64,000 nt of DNA from Mumia flava (GTDB taxonomy: Bacteria > Actinomycetota > Actinomycetes > Propionibacteriales > Nocardioidaceae): contig NZ_PGEZ01000002.1 in assembly GCF_002797495.1 (NCBI RefSeq), positions 434,001 through 498,000 on the forward strand. The letters run 5' to 3'. Under the pieces are notes generated by a model. That model ran no database searches and was not told the origin of the DNA. It worked only from the letters and a program-made list of their open reading frames with translations. Both the position numbers and the translations under genes were made by a program. Numbering within the stretch: the stretch's first letter is position 1; every line of letters starts with the position of its first letter. This document shows, in pieces, positions 55,520 to 63,750 of the stretch.

Positions 55520-57028
55520 TCAGGCGTACGGGGCGAGTGCGCCGGCGAGGTCGTCGTGGACCCGCGCGACCACGTGCGTGCCGTCAGCGGTGTGCTCGAG
55601 CGCGTCGATCTCACCGTGCAGGTGCACCTGGTTGAGCAGGTCGCCGCGCTCGTACGGGATCACCACGTCGATCGTGGCCTCGGGCTGCGGCAGGTCCGCC
55701 TCGATGGCGGCGAGCAGCTCGTCGATCCCCTCCCCCGTGCGGGCGGAGACGACGACGGCGTGCGGCTCGCGGTTCAGCACGCGCCCGAGGACGAGGGGGT
55801 CGGCCGCGTCGGCCTTGTTCACGACGATGATCTCGGGCACGTCCAGGGCGCCGATCTCGCCGAACACCTCGCGGACCGCGTTGATCTGGCCTTCCGGGTC
55901 GGGGTGCGACCCGTCGACCACGTGCAGCACCAGGTCGGCGTCGGCGACCTCCTCCAGCGTCGAGCGGAACGCCTCGACGAGCTGGTGCGGGAGGTGCCGG
56001 ACGAATCCGACGGTGTCGGACAGCGTGTACTCGCGCCCGTCCGAGGTCTCCGTACGCCGGGTCGTCGGGTCCAGGGTCGCGAACAGCGCGTCCTCGACCA
56101 GCACGCCCGCACGGGTCAGGCGATTCAGGAGGCTGGACTTGCCGGCGTTCGTGTAGCCGGCGATGACGACTCCCGGGACCTGATGACGCCTGCGCTGCGC
56201 CCGCTTGGTGTCGCGGGTGCGACGCATCCCCGACAGCTCGCGGCGCAGCTTGGCGATCTTGTCGTTGATCCGCCGACGGTCGGTCTCGATCTTCGTCTCG
56301 CCTGGACCACGACCGCCGATGCCGCCGTCGCCGCCGACCCGACCGCCGGCCTGGCGCGACAGGTTGCCGCCCCAGCCGCGCAGGCGCTGCTTCATGTACT
56401 GCAGCTGCGCCAGCTCGACCTGCGCCCGGCCTTCGCGGGACTTCGCGTGCTGGGCGAAGATGTCGAGGATCAAGGCAGTCCGGTCGACGACCTTGACCTT
56501 GGTCCGGTCCTCCAGGTTGCGCAGCTGGCTGGGTGCGAGCTCACCGTCGCAGATCACCGTGTCGGCGCCGGTCGCACGGACGATCTCGGTCAGCTCCTCG
56601 ACCTTGCCCCGCCCGATGTACGTGGCCGGGTCGGCCTTCTGCCGGCGCTGGATCAGCCCGTCGAGAACCTCCGAGCCCGCGGTCTCCGCGAGCAGCTTCA
56701 GCTCGGTGAGCGAGTTGTCGGCGTCCTGCGCGGACCCCTCGGTCCACACGCCGACCAGGACGACCCGCTCCAGTCGAAGCTGGCGGTACTCGACCTCGGA
56801 GATGTCCTCCAGCTCGGTCGACAGCCCTGCGACGCGGCGCAGCGAGTTGCGATCAGCGAGGTCGAGCTGGTCCCCGTCGGGGGTGGTCTCGACGGGCTCG
56901 ACCGGCTCAGAGACGGGCTCGCCCGGCGCAGAGACGGGCTCGCGGTGTGCAGAGGTCTCGACGGGCTCGACCGACGGGCCGACCGGCTCGGCTGACGAGG
57001 TGCTGGGGATCGGGTTCGGTGCAGTCAT
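55520..57028 (-). CDS. hflX: GTPase HflX
   Basis: A 502-residue ribosome-associated GTPase. The N-terminal HflX domain includes VLVGVWTEGSAQDADNSLTELKLLAETAG, DPATYIGRGKVEEL and GGRGPGETKIETDRRRI; the G domain has G1 AGYTNAGKSSLLN, G3 DTVGFVRHLP, G4 VVNKADAAD. HflX rescues stalled or heat-damaged ribosomes in other bacteria. The first 53 residues are a non-conserved tail with PVEPVETS-type repeats (VEPVETS and VEPVETT), encoded by short dispersed repeats. It lies 31 bp downstream of dapF, probably in one transcript. Confidence 0.94.
   Translation of the reverse strand: MTAPNPIPSTSSAEPVGPSVEPVETSAHREPVSAPGEPVSEPVEPVETTPDGDQLDLADRNSLRRVAGLSTELEDISEVEYRQLRLERVVLVGVWTEGSAQDADNSLTELKLLAETAGSEVLDGLIQRRQKADPATYIGRGKVEELTEIVRATGADTVICDGELAPSQLRNLEDRTKVKVVDRTALILDIFAQHAKSREGRAQVELAQLQYMKQRLRGWGGNLSRQAGGRVGGDGGIGGRGPGETKIETDRRRINDKIAKLRRELSGMRRTRDTKRAQRRRHQVPGVVIAGYTNAGKSSLLNRLTRAGVLVEDALFATLDPTTRRTETSDGREYTLSDTVGFVRHLPHQLVEAFRSTLEEVADADLVLHVVDGSHPDPEGQINAVREVFGEIGALDVPEIIVVNKADAADPLVLGRVLNREPHAVVVSARTGEGIDELLAAIEADLPQPEATIDVVIPYERGDLLNQVHLHGEIDALEHTADGTHVVARVHDDLAGALAPYA
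56885..56972 (-). repeat. Short dispersed repeats inside the 5' end of hflX
   Basis: GGTCTCGACGGGCTCGACC occurs at 56885 and 56954 (+ strand). Read on the hflX strand they encode VEPVET. Similar GACGGGCTCGCC fragments fill the space between them. Confidence 0.75.
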
Positions 57029-57059
57029 CTGTTCCTTGCAACGTCGACGGTGCCGCCGA

Positions 57060-57929
57060 TCATCCCAGCCACGTCATCTCACCGCGAGCGGTTATCTCGG
57101 CCGGCCCGGCCAGGACCGCGTGCCCGTCCGGCCGGATCGTGATGTGCAAGGTCCCTCCGGGGACGTCGACGCGGTAGGTCCCGCCGGCGCAGCGATTGGC
57201 GGCCTCGGCGGGCCGTACGTCGTCGAGTGCCGCCGTGGCCACCGCGACCGCGACCGCACCGGTGCCGCAGGAACGTGTCTCGCCCGAACCCCGCTCGTGC
57301 ACCCGCATGCCGACGTGCAGCGGTCCCCGCCGTACGACGAACTCCACGTTCACACCTTCCGGATAGACCGACGCGTCGAACCCGGGTTCGTCCAGCAGCG
57401 TCCCGGCGTCCGCGAGGTCGTCGACGAACGCGACCGCGTGAGGGTTGCCGACGTCCACGTGCCGCGCGGGCCACGTCCGGTCGCCCACGGACACCTTGGT
57501 CTCGGGCAGCAGCGTCGGAGCGCCCATGTCGACGGCGATGCGGTCCCCGTCGTACGTCACGACCTTGACGCCGTCTCGCGTCCCGATCGGGACCGGGCCG
57601 GTGGGATCGACGAGGTCGGCCTCTGCGAGGTAGCGCGCGAACACCCGGATCCCGTTGCCGCACATCTCCGAGACGGACCCATCGGCGTTGCGGTAGTCCA
57701 TGAACCACTCGGCGGCCTGTCCCGCGATCGCGGGATCGCCGGACTTCGCCGCGAGTGCCGCCGTACGGATCACCCGCATCACCCCGTCGGCGCCCAACCC
57801 GCGTCGCCGGTGGCAGAGACCCGCGACGAAGGCAGCATCGAGCGTGCCGTGCACGTCCCCCTCCGGGTCCGGCAGCAGCACGAAGTCGTTCTCGGTGCCG
57901 TGGCCCTTCAGCCACGCGAAGCTCGTCAC
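57060..57929 (-). CDS. dapF: Diaminopimelate epimerase
   Basis: A 289-residue epimerase converting LL- to meso-diaminopimelate for lysine and peptidoglycan synthesis. The two catalytic cysteines lie in SEMCGNGIRVFARYL and ETRSCGTGAVAVAVA; KGHGTENDFVLLPDPEG opens the first domain. GTG start at 57929. Followed by hflX. Upstream lies a large palindrome at 58063-58106. Confidence 0.96.
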   Translation of the reverse strand: MTSFAWLKGHGTENDFVLLPDPEGDVHGTLDAAFVAGLCHRRRGLGADGVMRVIRTAALAAKSGDPAIAGQAAEWFMDYRNADGSVSEMCGNGIRVFARYLAEADLVDPTGPVPIGTRDGVKVVTYDGDRIAVDMGAPTLLPETKVSVGDRTWPARHVDVGNPHAVAFVDDLADAGTLLDEPGFDASVYPEGVNVEFVVRRGPLHVGMRVHERGSGETRSCGTGAVAVAVATAALDDVRPAEAANRCAGGTYRVDVPGGTLHITIRPDGHAVLAGPAEITARGEMTWLG

Positions 57930-58062
57930 GCGCCCAGTCTAGGTCGCGCAGCCTCGGTCGACGGACCCTCCGGCCGACGCCTGCGGACGAACGACCGTCG
58001 GCGCGAGGGTGATCGTGACGGTGATGTCGTGTCACGCCGTGCGGCAAGCACGGTCCCTTCTC

Positions 58063-58106
58063 TTTTTTCGTCGCACACCGTGCGCGCACGGTGTGCGACG
58101 AAAAAA
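58063..58106. repeat. 44-bp perfect palindrome (element copy 3)
   Basis: Perfectly self-complementary, starting TTTTTTCGTCGCACACCGTG and centred between 58084 and 58085; outer bases continue with a two-base bulge to TCCCTTC / GAAGGGA. Arms with a T-tract and A-tract would work as a bidirectional terminator, yet it lies between two divergent genes. Confidence 0.85.
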
Positions 58107-58191
58107 GAAGGGACGATCATTCCGCTGCGCGCCGCGAAGGCGGGAGTCGCACGGTCGGCCCAGGCCACGGTGGTCGCTCGGCCCGACGGCC

Positions 58192-58270
58192 TGCCTGCGC
58201 CTGGTTGCCTGTGGCTGGCTGCCTGCGCCTGGTTGCCTGCGCCTGCTTGCCTGCGCCTGGCTGCCTGTGG
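58192..58270 (+). repeat. 14-bp tandem repeat
   Basis: Five units TGCCTGCGCCTGGT with small changes (58192, 58206, 58220, 58234, 58248) and a partial sixth. It precedes the TetR gene by about 45 bp. Confidence 0.9.
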
Positions 58271-58314
58271 AGAACCCCCTCACGTGCCACGAGCGCCGCT
58301 AGCGTCAGCCCGGG

Positions 58315-58941
58315 GTGATCACGATGGCCAACACCGGCCGCTATCCGGAGATCCGCGACATCGCGTGCGCCATCGTTCGCGAGGAGGGGTGGAGCGCCTT
58401 GAGCGTCAGGACGCTGGCTGCCCGGGCCGGGGTCGCGATGGGGACCGTCCGGCACTACTTCCCGACCCAGGCCGAGCTGTACGAGGACGTGGCAAGGGTG
58501 ACCGTGCCGTGGGATCTCGAGCCGCCGACGGGTGCATGGCTCCGACAACCCGCGCGCGAACGCCTCCGCAGCACGGCGGCGCACCTCGTGGCCGCCTGCA
58601 CCGAGCCCGCGCCGAGCTGGCTGACCGCACTGGCCACGATGCCGCGGGTCCGTGGGGACGTGTGGTGGCGACACCCGACGGCCACGGTCTGGTTCCGTCG
58701 CGCCGTCGAGAGCGTCCGGGACAGCCTGTACGGGCCGGCGCCCAGGTCCGCACCGTTCACGTCCCGGCTCGGCGACGTCGATGACGCGGCCACGCTGGTG
58801 GCGGCCTGCGTCCTCGGCGTCGGACTGCTGCAGGCCTCGGGCGCTCTGCTCGACGACGAGCTCCCCACGCGCTTGCCCGACCTGATCACGGAGCTCCTGC
58901 TGGACGACCGCTCCGGCGCACCCGCGTCGGTCGCCAGCTGA
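58315..58941 (+). CDS. TetR family transcriptional regulator
   Basis: A 208-residue TetR protein. The N-terminal helix-turn-helix is YPEIRDIACAIVREEGWSALSVRTLAARAGVAMGTVRHYFPTQAELYEDV across the usual positions (about residues 10-58), with recognition helix VAMGTVRHYF. The ligand-binding C-terminal domain is divergent, as usual. GTG at 58315 or ATG at 58324 may be the start. Convergent with a thioesterase gene; target unknown. Confidence 0.88.
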   Translation: MITMANTGRYPEIRDIACAIVREEGWSALSVRTLAARAGVAMGTVRHYFPTQAELYEDVARVTVPWDLEPPTGAWLRQPARERLRSTAAHLVAACTEPAPSWLTALATMPRVRGDVWWRHPTATVWFRRAVESVRDSLYGPAPRSAPFTSRLGDVDDAATLVAACVLGVGLLQASGALLDDELPTRLPDLITELLLDDRSGAPASVAS

Positions 58942-58946
58942 TCCGT

Positions 58947-58997
58947 CCGGACGCTCAGCCCAGCCGGACGCTCAGCCCAGCCGGACGCTCAGCCCAG
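58947..58997. repeat. 17-bp tandem repeat over a stop codon
   Basis: Three identical units CCGGACGCTCAGCCCAG at 58947, 58964 and 58981. On the minus strand each contains a TGA; the one at 58989-58991 is the stop of the thioesterase gene. Confidence 0.9.
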
Positions 58998-59906
58998 CCG
59001 GATGCCGGCGAGCTGGGTGGCCTGGGCGACGAGCCGGCCGCGGCTGTCGAAGACGGTGGTGACCTCGTCGACGCGCTGATCCTCGATCAGCTGAGCGCGA
59101 TGCAGCACCGTGACCGGGCCCGGCGCCGGCAGTGCCCGGACGTACGTCGTCATCTCGAGGGTCGGCACCCATCCGGTCGGGGCGACCTCGAAGGTCGCCG
59201 GCGGCAGCGCGTCGACCGCGTAGAGCAGCGCGACCGGGTCGAACGGCTCGTCCTCGGGCAGCCGCAGCCATCCCCGCAGCTCGCCCGCGCCGCTCGGGCG
59301 TCCCCGCGCGAAACCTGTCACGCCCGGGTCCAGCCGCAGGTCGACCTGGTCGAAGATCGGTGCCGAGACGCCCGTGGGGCTGGTCCCGGGAACGCGGAAC
59401 CAGCCGCCCGGCTCCCCGCCCGGCTCCCCGCCGAGCTCCCCGCCGAGCTCACCGTGCGTGACCTTCGGAGCAGCCGGGGTGGTCGGAGCCGCCGGGGCCG
59501 CCACGGCCGCCGGGGGGGTCGGAGCAGCGGGAGCGCCGGCGTCCCAGTACGGCGTGGCGTCGGTCCGCAGCGTCCCGACCATGAACGTCGACTCGACGCA
59601 CGGTGTGCCGCCCTGGCTCATCTGCACCCGCACGTGGTCGGCGGTCCGGCCTTTCCTCAGGACCGACGTCGTCAGCTCGACCGTCCCAGGGTCGGGCGAG
59701 TGCAGGTAGTGCGTCGACGCACTCAGCACGTGCTCGTGGCCCGCCGTCGCGACCGCGGCGCGCGCGAGGGCGGCGAGCAGGTAGCCGCCGTTCGGCTTGC
59801 CGCCGATCGTCCAGTCCGGATCGACCTCAGCCGTGAACGCCCCTCCGGCCGGGGCCTCGGCGGTGATCGCGGTGACGTCGTCGAAGCGGCGCGGCGCGTG
59901 CGGCAT
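58989..59906 (-). CDS. TesB-like acyl-CoA thioesterase family protein
   Basis: A 305-residue double-hotdog protein. The N-terminal hotdog contains GGKPNGGYLLAALARAAVATAG and HYLHSPDPGTVELTTSVLRKGRTADHVRVQM; the C-terminal hotdog DPVALLYAVDALPPATFEVAPTGWVPTLEMTTYVRALP. The linker has tandem GELGG/GEPGG units from a 12-bp repeat and an alanine/proline-rich run, longer than in typical homologs. It is predicted to hydrolyse acyl-CoA. Its stop lies in a 17-bp tandem repeat. Confidence 0.82.
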   Translation of the reverse strand: MPHAPRRFDDVTAITAEAPAGGAFTAEVDPDWTIGGKPNGGYLLAALARAAVATAGHEHVLSASTHYLHSPDPGTVELTTSVLRKGRTADHVRVQMSQGGTPCVESTFMVGTLRTDATPYWDAGAPAAPTPPAAVAAPAAPTTPAAPKVTHGELGGELGGEPGGEPGGWFRVPGTSPTGVSAPIFDQVDLRLDPGVTGFARGRPSGAGELRGWLRLPEDEPFDPVALLYAVDALPPATFEVAPTGWVPTLEMTTYVRALPAPGPVTVLHRAQLIEDQRVDEVTTVFDSRGRLVAQATQLAGIRLG

Positions 59907-59984
59907 CGGGAATCCTCTCGTCCGGCCCCATGATCACCGACGGCGTCGCCGGAACGTCCGGTGGGGTGCGTACCAGGCCGACGG

Positions 59985-60152
59985 TCAGTCGTCGTCCTCG
60001 GAGTCCCAGGCTTCGTTGCGCTCCTGGGCGATCTCCAGGGCGCGCTCCGCCTCCTCGCGCGTGTCGTACGGCCCGAGCCGGTCGATCGCCTTGCACCCGT
60101 CGGCCCCTTCGACCTGATGATGCTTGACGCAGTAGTAGTACGTCTCCGCCAT
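59985..60152 (-). CDS. Small conserved protein of unknown function
   Basis: A 55-residue protein: MAETYYYCVKHHQVEGADGC, then KAIDRLGPYDTREEAERALEI. It looks like a small conserved actinobacterial protein, with a C-x7-8-C-like pair (CVKHHQVEGADGC) that might bind metal. The ATG at 60152 has AGGAGG 6 nt upstream. Located between the thioesterase and map genes. Function unknown. Confidence 0.7.
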   Translation of the reverse strand: MAETYYYCVKHHQVEGADGCKAIDRLGPYDTREEAERALEIAQERNEAWDSEDDD

Positions 60153-60226
60153 GAGCGCCTCCTGTCCGAGCCCCATCATGGCGCTCGGTCGGACCGGATG
60201 CACGCGCGCCTCCTAGACTCGGCGAC

Positions 60227-61093
60227 GTGACCGTGCTGACTCCCCACACCCAGTCCCCGCGGCGCGAGGTCCCCGCGTCGATCCCGCGACCCGAGTACGT
60301 CGGGAGGCCCGCGCCGAGCCCGTACGACGGGCCGCTGGTCCGCAGCGCGGAGATGATCGAGGCGATCCGCGTGGCGAGCCGGATCGCAGCGCAGGCGCTC
60401 GACGTGGTCGAGGCCGCGATCGCCCCCGGCGTGACCACCGACGAGCTCGACGCGGTCGGGCACGCCTTCCTCCTCGAGAACGACGCCTACCCCTCGACGC
60501 TCGGCTACCGCCAGTACCCGAAGTCGCTGTGCACGAGCGTCAACGAGGTGATCTGCCACGGGATCCCCGACGCCCGTCCCCTCGTCGACGGCGACATCGT
60601 GAACGTCGACATCACGGCGTTCGTCGGCGGCGCGCACGGCGACACCAACAAGACGTACCTCGTCGGCGAGGTGGACGATGAGTCGCGGCTCCTGGTGGAG
60701 CGGACCCACGAGTCGTTGATGCGCGCGATCCGCGCCGTGAAGCCGGGTCGCCAGATCAACGTGATCGGGCGGGTGATCGAGTCGTACGCGAAGCGGTTCG
60801 GGTACGGCGTCGTGCGCGACTTCACCGGCCACGGGGTCGGGCCCGCGTTCCACGACGGGCTGATCGTGCCGCACTACGACGACCCGTACGCCGACACGGT
60901 GATCGAGCCCGGGATGACGTTCACGATCGAGCCGATGCTGACGCTCGGCACGATCGCGTGGGACATGTGGGACGACGGCTGGACCGTCACGACGAAGGAC
61001 AAGCAGCGGACCGCTCAGTTCGAGCACACCCTGCTCGTGACCGACAGCGGCGCGGAGGTTCTCACGGTCTCCGGCCCCGAGGTCGCACCGTGA
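60227..61093 (+). CDS. map: Type I methionine aminopeptidase
   Basis: A 288-residue enzyme removing the N-terminal methionine from new proteins. Metal ligands are in [17 protein letters not shown] (two aspartates), [11 protein letters not shown] (histidine), FTIEPMLT (glutamate) and QFEHTLLV (glutamate). A 40-residue N-terminal extension ([16 protein letters not shown]) is typical of actinobacterial MapB-type proteins. GTG start at 60227. No operon partner is obvious. Confidence 0.95.
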   Translation: MTVLTPHTQSPRREVPASIPRPEYVGRPAPSPYDGPLVRSAEMIEAIRVASRIAAQALDVVEAAIAPGVTTDELDAVGHAFLLENDAYPSTLGYRQYPKSLCTSVNEVICHGIPDARPLVDGDIVNVDITAFVGGAHGDTNKTYLVGEVDDESRLLVERTHESLMRAIRAVKPGRQINVIGRVIESYAKRFGYGVVRDFTGHGVGPAFHDGLIVPHYDDPYADTVIEPGMTFTIEPMLTLGTIAWDMWDDGWTVTTKDKQRTAQFEHTLLVTDSGAEVLTVSGPEVAP

Positions 61094-61155
61094 TCTACGA
61101 CGCAGCGTAGGAGCCGGTGTCCGGCGACCGGGGACGCCCCGATACCGTGGACGCC

Positions 61156-61551
61156 GTGACGAACTCCCCCGCCGCCCCCGCGCCCGCCAGCCACGCCCGT
61201 ACGCGCACGGTCTTCCGTGTCGTCGCCTTCGCCGAGGCCCTGTCGTGGGCGGGCCTGCTGATCGGGATGTACTTCAAGTGGATCGCGGAGACCACCGAGG
61301 TCGGCGTGAAGATCTTCGGTCCGATCCATGGCGGCATCTTCATCGCGTTCGTGCTGTCGTGCTTCGTCGCGTGGCGGGTGTTCCGCTGGTCGCTGACCAC
61401 CCTCGCGCTCGCGCTGCTCTCGAGCATCCCACCGTTCTTCACCGTGGTGTTCGAGGTGCTCGCAGACCGGCGCGGCCTGCTCGGCACCCCGGGGACCGGG
61501 GACGCAGACGTTCAGAGCGCCTCGGCGAAGCCGTCGCGCCAGGACGCGTAG
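61156..61551 (+). CDS. DUF3817 family membrane protein
   Basis: A 131-residue protein with about three hydrophobic segments: FRVVAFAEALSWAGLLIGMYFKWI, GPIHGGIFIAFVLSCFVAWRVF and LALALLSSIPPFFTVVFEVLA. The pattern VGVKIFGPIHG is characteristic of DUF3817. GTG at 61156 is chosen; GTG at 61147 is also possible. Its 3' end overlaps the convergent epimerase gene by 40 nt. Function unknown. Confidence 0.8.
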   Translation: MTNSPAAPAPASHARTRTVFRVVAFAEALSWAGLLIGMYFKWIAETTEVGVKIFGPIHGGIFIAFVLSCFVAWRVFRWSLTTLALALLSSIPPFFTVVFEVLADRRGLLGTPGTGDADVQSASAKPSRQDA

Positions 61552-62438
61552 CGAGGCACGAACCCGACGTCGCGCGCGGTCACGTTGGATCCGCCGCGCG
61601 CCGCGGTCATAACGTGGGCGGCGAACGGCCCGACGGTCAGCCGCACGACCCAGCGTGGCACGCGACGCGGCGCGGGTGCGTCGACCAGACGCGCGAGCTC
61701 GGGCAGCCACTCCCGCACCGGGACGGGATCGTCGTCCACGATCTCGTACGTCCCGCCCGGCCGCTCGGTGACCGCGAGAGCGACGGCTCGTCCCGCGTCC
61801 TCGACGTGGCAGAACGACCACATGCCGCCCGCGGAGCCGACGAGGGGAACCCGCCGGGCCGCGACGTCCTCGAGCACGCTCCCACCCTTGCCGAGACTGG
61901 TTCCCGGCCCGTACAGCGCGCCGAAGCGCAGCACCGTGCCGTGCGACCCGAGCACGGCGACCGCTTCCTCGAGGTGACGCAGCGCCGCGACCGTCTCGCG
62001 CGCGTCGTGCGGCGGACCGGACAGCAGGGGCGCCGGTCCCCGGCCGGTCCGGCCCTCGCTGAACCACCCGGCGACCGAAGCCGCGACGACGTGCGCTCCG
62101 GAGGTGGCAGCGGAGCGGACCAGCGCCGCCGTCACGCGCTCCCGCAGCGCGTTCGTGCTCGCCAGCGAGCGGTCGAGCCTGCCGAACCCGGTCAGGCGCT
62201 TGAGATCGGTGACCGCGGTGACGACGACGTCCGGCTGCGCGGCGCGCACGAGGTCGACGAGGTCGTCGACGGGCTGCGACCGCGAGCTCCACGGCACCGC
62301 CTGCGCGCCGAGACTCGTGATCACCGCGCAGCCGTCGACACCCGACGCCGTCCCGACGACCTCGTGGCCGCCGGACAGCAGCAGCGGGAGGGCGCTGCGT
62401 CCGATCACCCCGCTGGCCCCTGCGAAGAACACCTTCAT
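61512..62438 (-). CDS. NAD-dependent epimerase/dehydratase family protein
   Basis: A 308-residue Rossmann-fold protein with N-terminal FFAGASGVIGRSALPLLLSGGHEVVG (GxxGxxG), then VVTAVTDLKRL and FGALYGPGTSLGKGGSVLEDV. The SDR catalytic Y-x3-K is not obvious; YGPG lies near the usual place. It resembles atypical extended SDRs that act as reductases or NAD(P)-binding regulators. Convergent overlap of 40 nt with the DUF3817 gene. Confidence 0.82.
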   Translation of the reverse strand: MKVFFAGASGVIGRSALPLLLSGGHEVVGTASGVDGCAVITSLGAQAVPWSSRSQPVDDLVDLVRAAQPDVVVTAVTDLKRLTGFGRLDRSLASTNALRERVTAALVRSAATSGAHVVAASVAGWFSEGRTGRGPAPLLSGPPHDARETVAALRHLEEAVAVLGSHGTVLRFGALYGPGTSLGKGGSVLEDVAARRVPLVGSAGGMWSFCHVEDAGRAVALAVTERPGGTYEIVDDDPVPVREWLPELARLVDAPAPRRVPRWVVRLTVGPFAAHVMTAARGGSNVTARDVGFVPRYASWRDGFAEAL

Positions 62439-62636
62439 GATGCGACCCCCCGTCCCGGCGACGACTGCTCGTGCGGTTCATGGGAGTCCGCGGTTCCTGC
62501 GCGGACAAGGAACGAGCCCCTGCGCGGCGTTCCCTCATCGCTCGCCGTCCACCGGCACCGCCGATGGCCTGAAACAATCGGTGACCGTCCCACACGCCAC
62601 TCGCCCGGCGCGCGCACCCGGACGTACCGTGACCAG

Positions 62637-63695
62637 ATGACAGCGCATCGCGTCGCCGTGGTGGTCCCCGAGGACATCACGTTGTTCGAGCTCGGAGTCG
62701 CGGCCGAGGTGTTCGGCCTGCGACGACCCGAGATGGGTCTGGACTGGTACGACGTCCGGATCTGCACGGCCGCGCCCGGCCAGGTGTCGGCGATGGGTCT
62801 GCTCGATGCCGTCGTCCAGCACGGTCCGGAGGCGATCGACTGGGCTCAGACCGTCGTGGTCCCGCAGTGCGACACCCTCGAGCGGCCGGCTGCGCCCGAG
62901 GTCCTGGAGGCGATCCGGCGGGCCTACCGTCGCGGCGCGCGCCTCGTGTCGTACTGCTCGGGCGCCTTCGTCCTCGCCGCCGCCGGTGTGCTCGACGGCC
63001 GCCGAGCGACGACGCACTGGAAGTTCACGCGTCGGCTGGTCCGGGACTACCCGCGGGTGCAGGTCGATCCCGACGTCCTCTACGTCGACGACGGACAGGT
63101 GCTGACGTCGGCCGGGACGGCGGCCGGGATCGACCTCAGCCTGCACATCGTCCGCCAGGACTACGGCGCGAAGGCCGCCCGGCACATCTCCCGCACGATG
63201 GTCGTCGCGCCGCACCGGGAAGGGGGCCAGGCACAGTTCGTGATGACCCCGGTGCCGCCGTCGTCCGAGGAGCCCGACGGCATCACCCAGACGATGGAGT
63301 ACGCGCTCACGCACCTCGAGGAGGATCTCGACCTCGAGTCGATGGCGCGACGGGCGTACATGTCGACGCGCCACTTCTCCCGCCGGTTCCGTGAGGTCTC
63401 CGGGACGACACCGATGCGCTGGCTGCTGCACCAGCGGCTGTCGCGGGCTCGCGAGCTGCTCGAGGACACCAACCTGTCGATCGACACGATCGCGGCGCAG
63501 ACGGGCTTCGGGAGCACCGTCACCCTCCGTCAGCGCTTCGCCAAGCACCTGTACACGTCGCCGTCGGCCTACCGCAAGGCCTTCCGTGCCCGGGTCTCCC
63601 CTCGTCTGCGTCAGGCTGCGCCGTCCGGTCCGCCTGCCGCCGCGACCCCGGGGCGGGGTCGCGCGCGGGCGTCGGACCTGCGCAGCGCGGGATAG
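62637..63695 (+). CDS. GlxA family (AraC-type) transcriptional regulator
   Basis: A 352-residue regulator with an N-terminal DJ-1/PfpI-like domain (VAVVVPEDITLFELGVAAEVFG, VSYCSGAFVLAAAGVLDGRRATTHW, about residues 1-190) and a C-terminal AraC DNA-binding domain with two helix-turn-helices (LESMARRAYMSTRHFSRRFREVSG and IDTIAAQTGFGSTVTLRQRF, about 215-320). The cysteine of the DJ-1 nucleophile elbow (SYCSGAF) is present. Its C-terminal 30 residues are proline/alanine-rich. It may regulate the short-chain dehydrogenase gene 55 nt downstream. Confidence 0.9.
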   Translation: MTAHRVAVVVPEDITLFELGVAAEVFGLRRPEMGLDWYDVRICTAAPGQVSAMGLLDAVVQHGPEAIDWAQTVVVPQCDTLERPAAPEVLEAIRRAYRRGARLVSYCSGAFVLAAAGVLDGRRATTHWKFTRRLVRDYPRVQVDPDVLYVDDGQVLTSAGTAAGIDLSLHIVRQDYGAKAARHISRTMVVAPHREGGQAQFVMTPVPPSSEEPDGITQTMEYALTHLEEDLDLESMARRAYMSTRHFSRRFREVSGTTPMRWLLHQRLSRARELLEDTNLSIDTIAAQTGFGSTVTLRQRFAKHLYTSPSAYRKAFRARVSPRLRQAAPSGPPAAATPGRGRARASDLRSAG

Positions 63696-63750
63696 CTCGC
63701 GTCGGCTCGCCCGCGGCGAGGCAACAGCACCACACACGGAGGTCCCCACG

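Larger units (their letters stand above)
57930..58314. other. Divergent intergenic region between dapF and a TetR gene
   Basis: About 385 bases without a supported gene. It holds the 44-bp palindrome at 58063-58106, the 14-bp tandem tract at 58192-58270 and both promoters. Confidence 0.6.

Noticed and set aside
55520-57028. A longer HflX-specific N-terminal domain
   Set aside because: The first 53 residues are low complexity and repeat-encoded rather than a domain.
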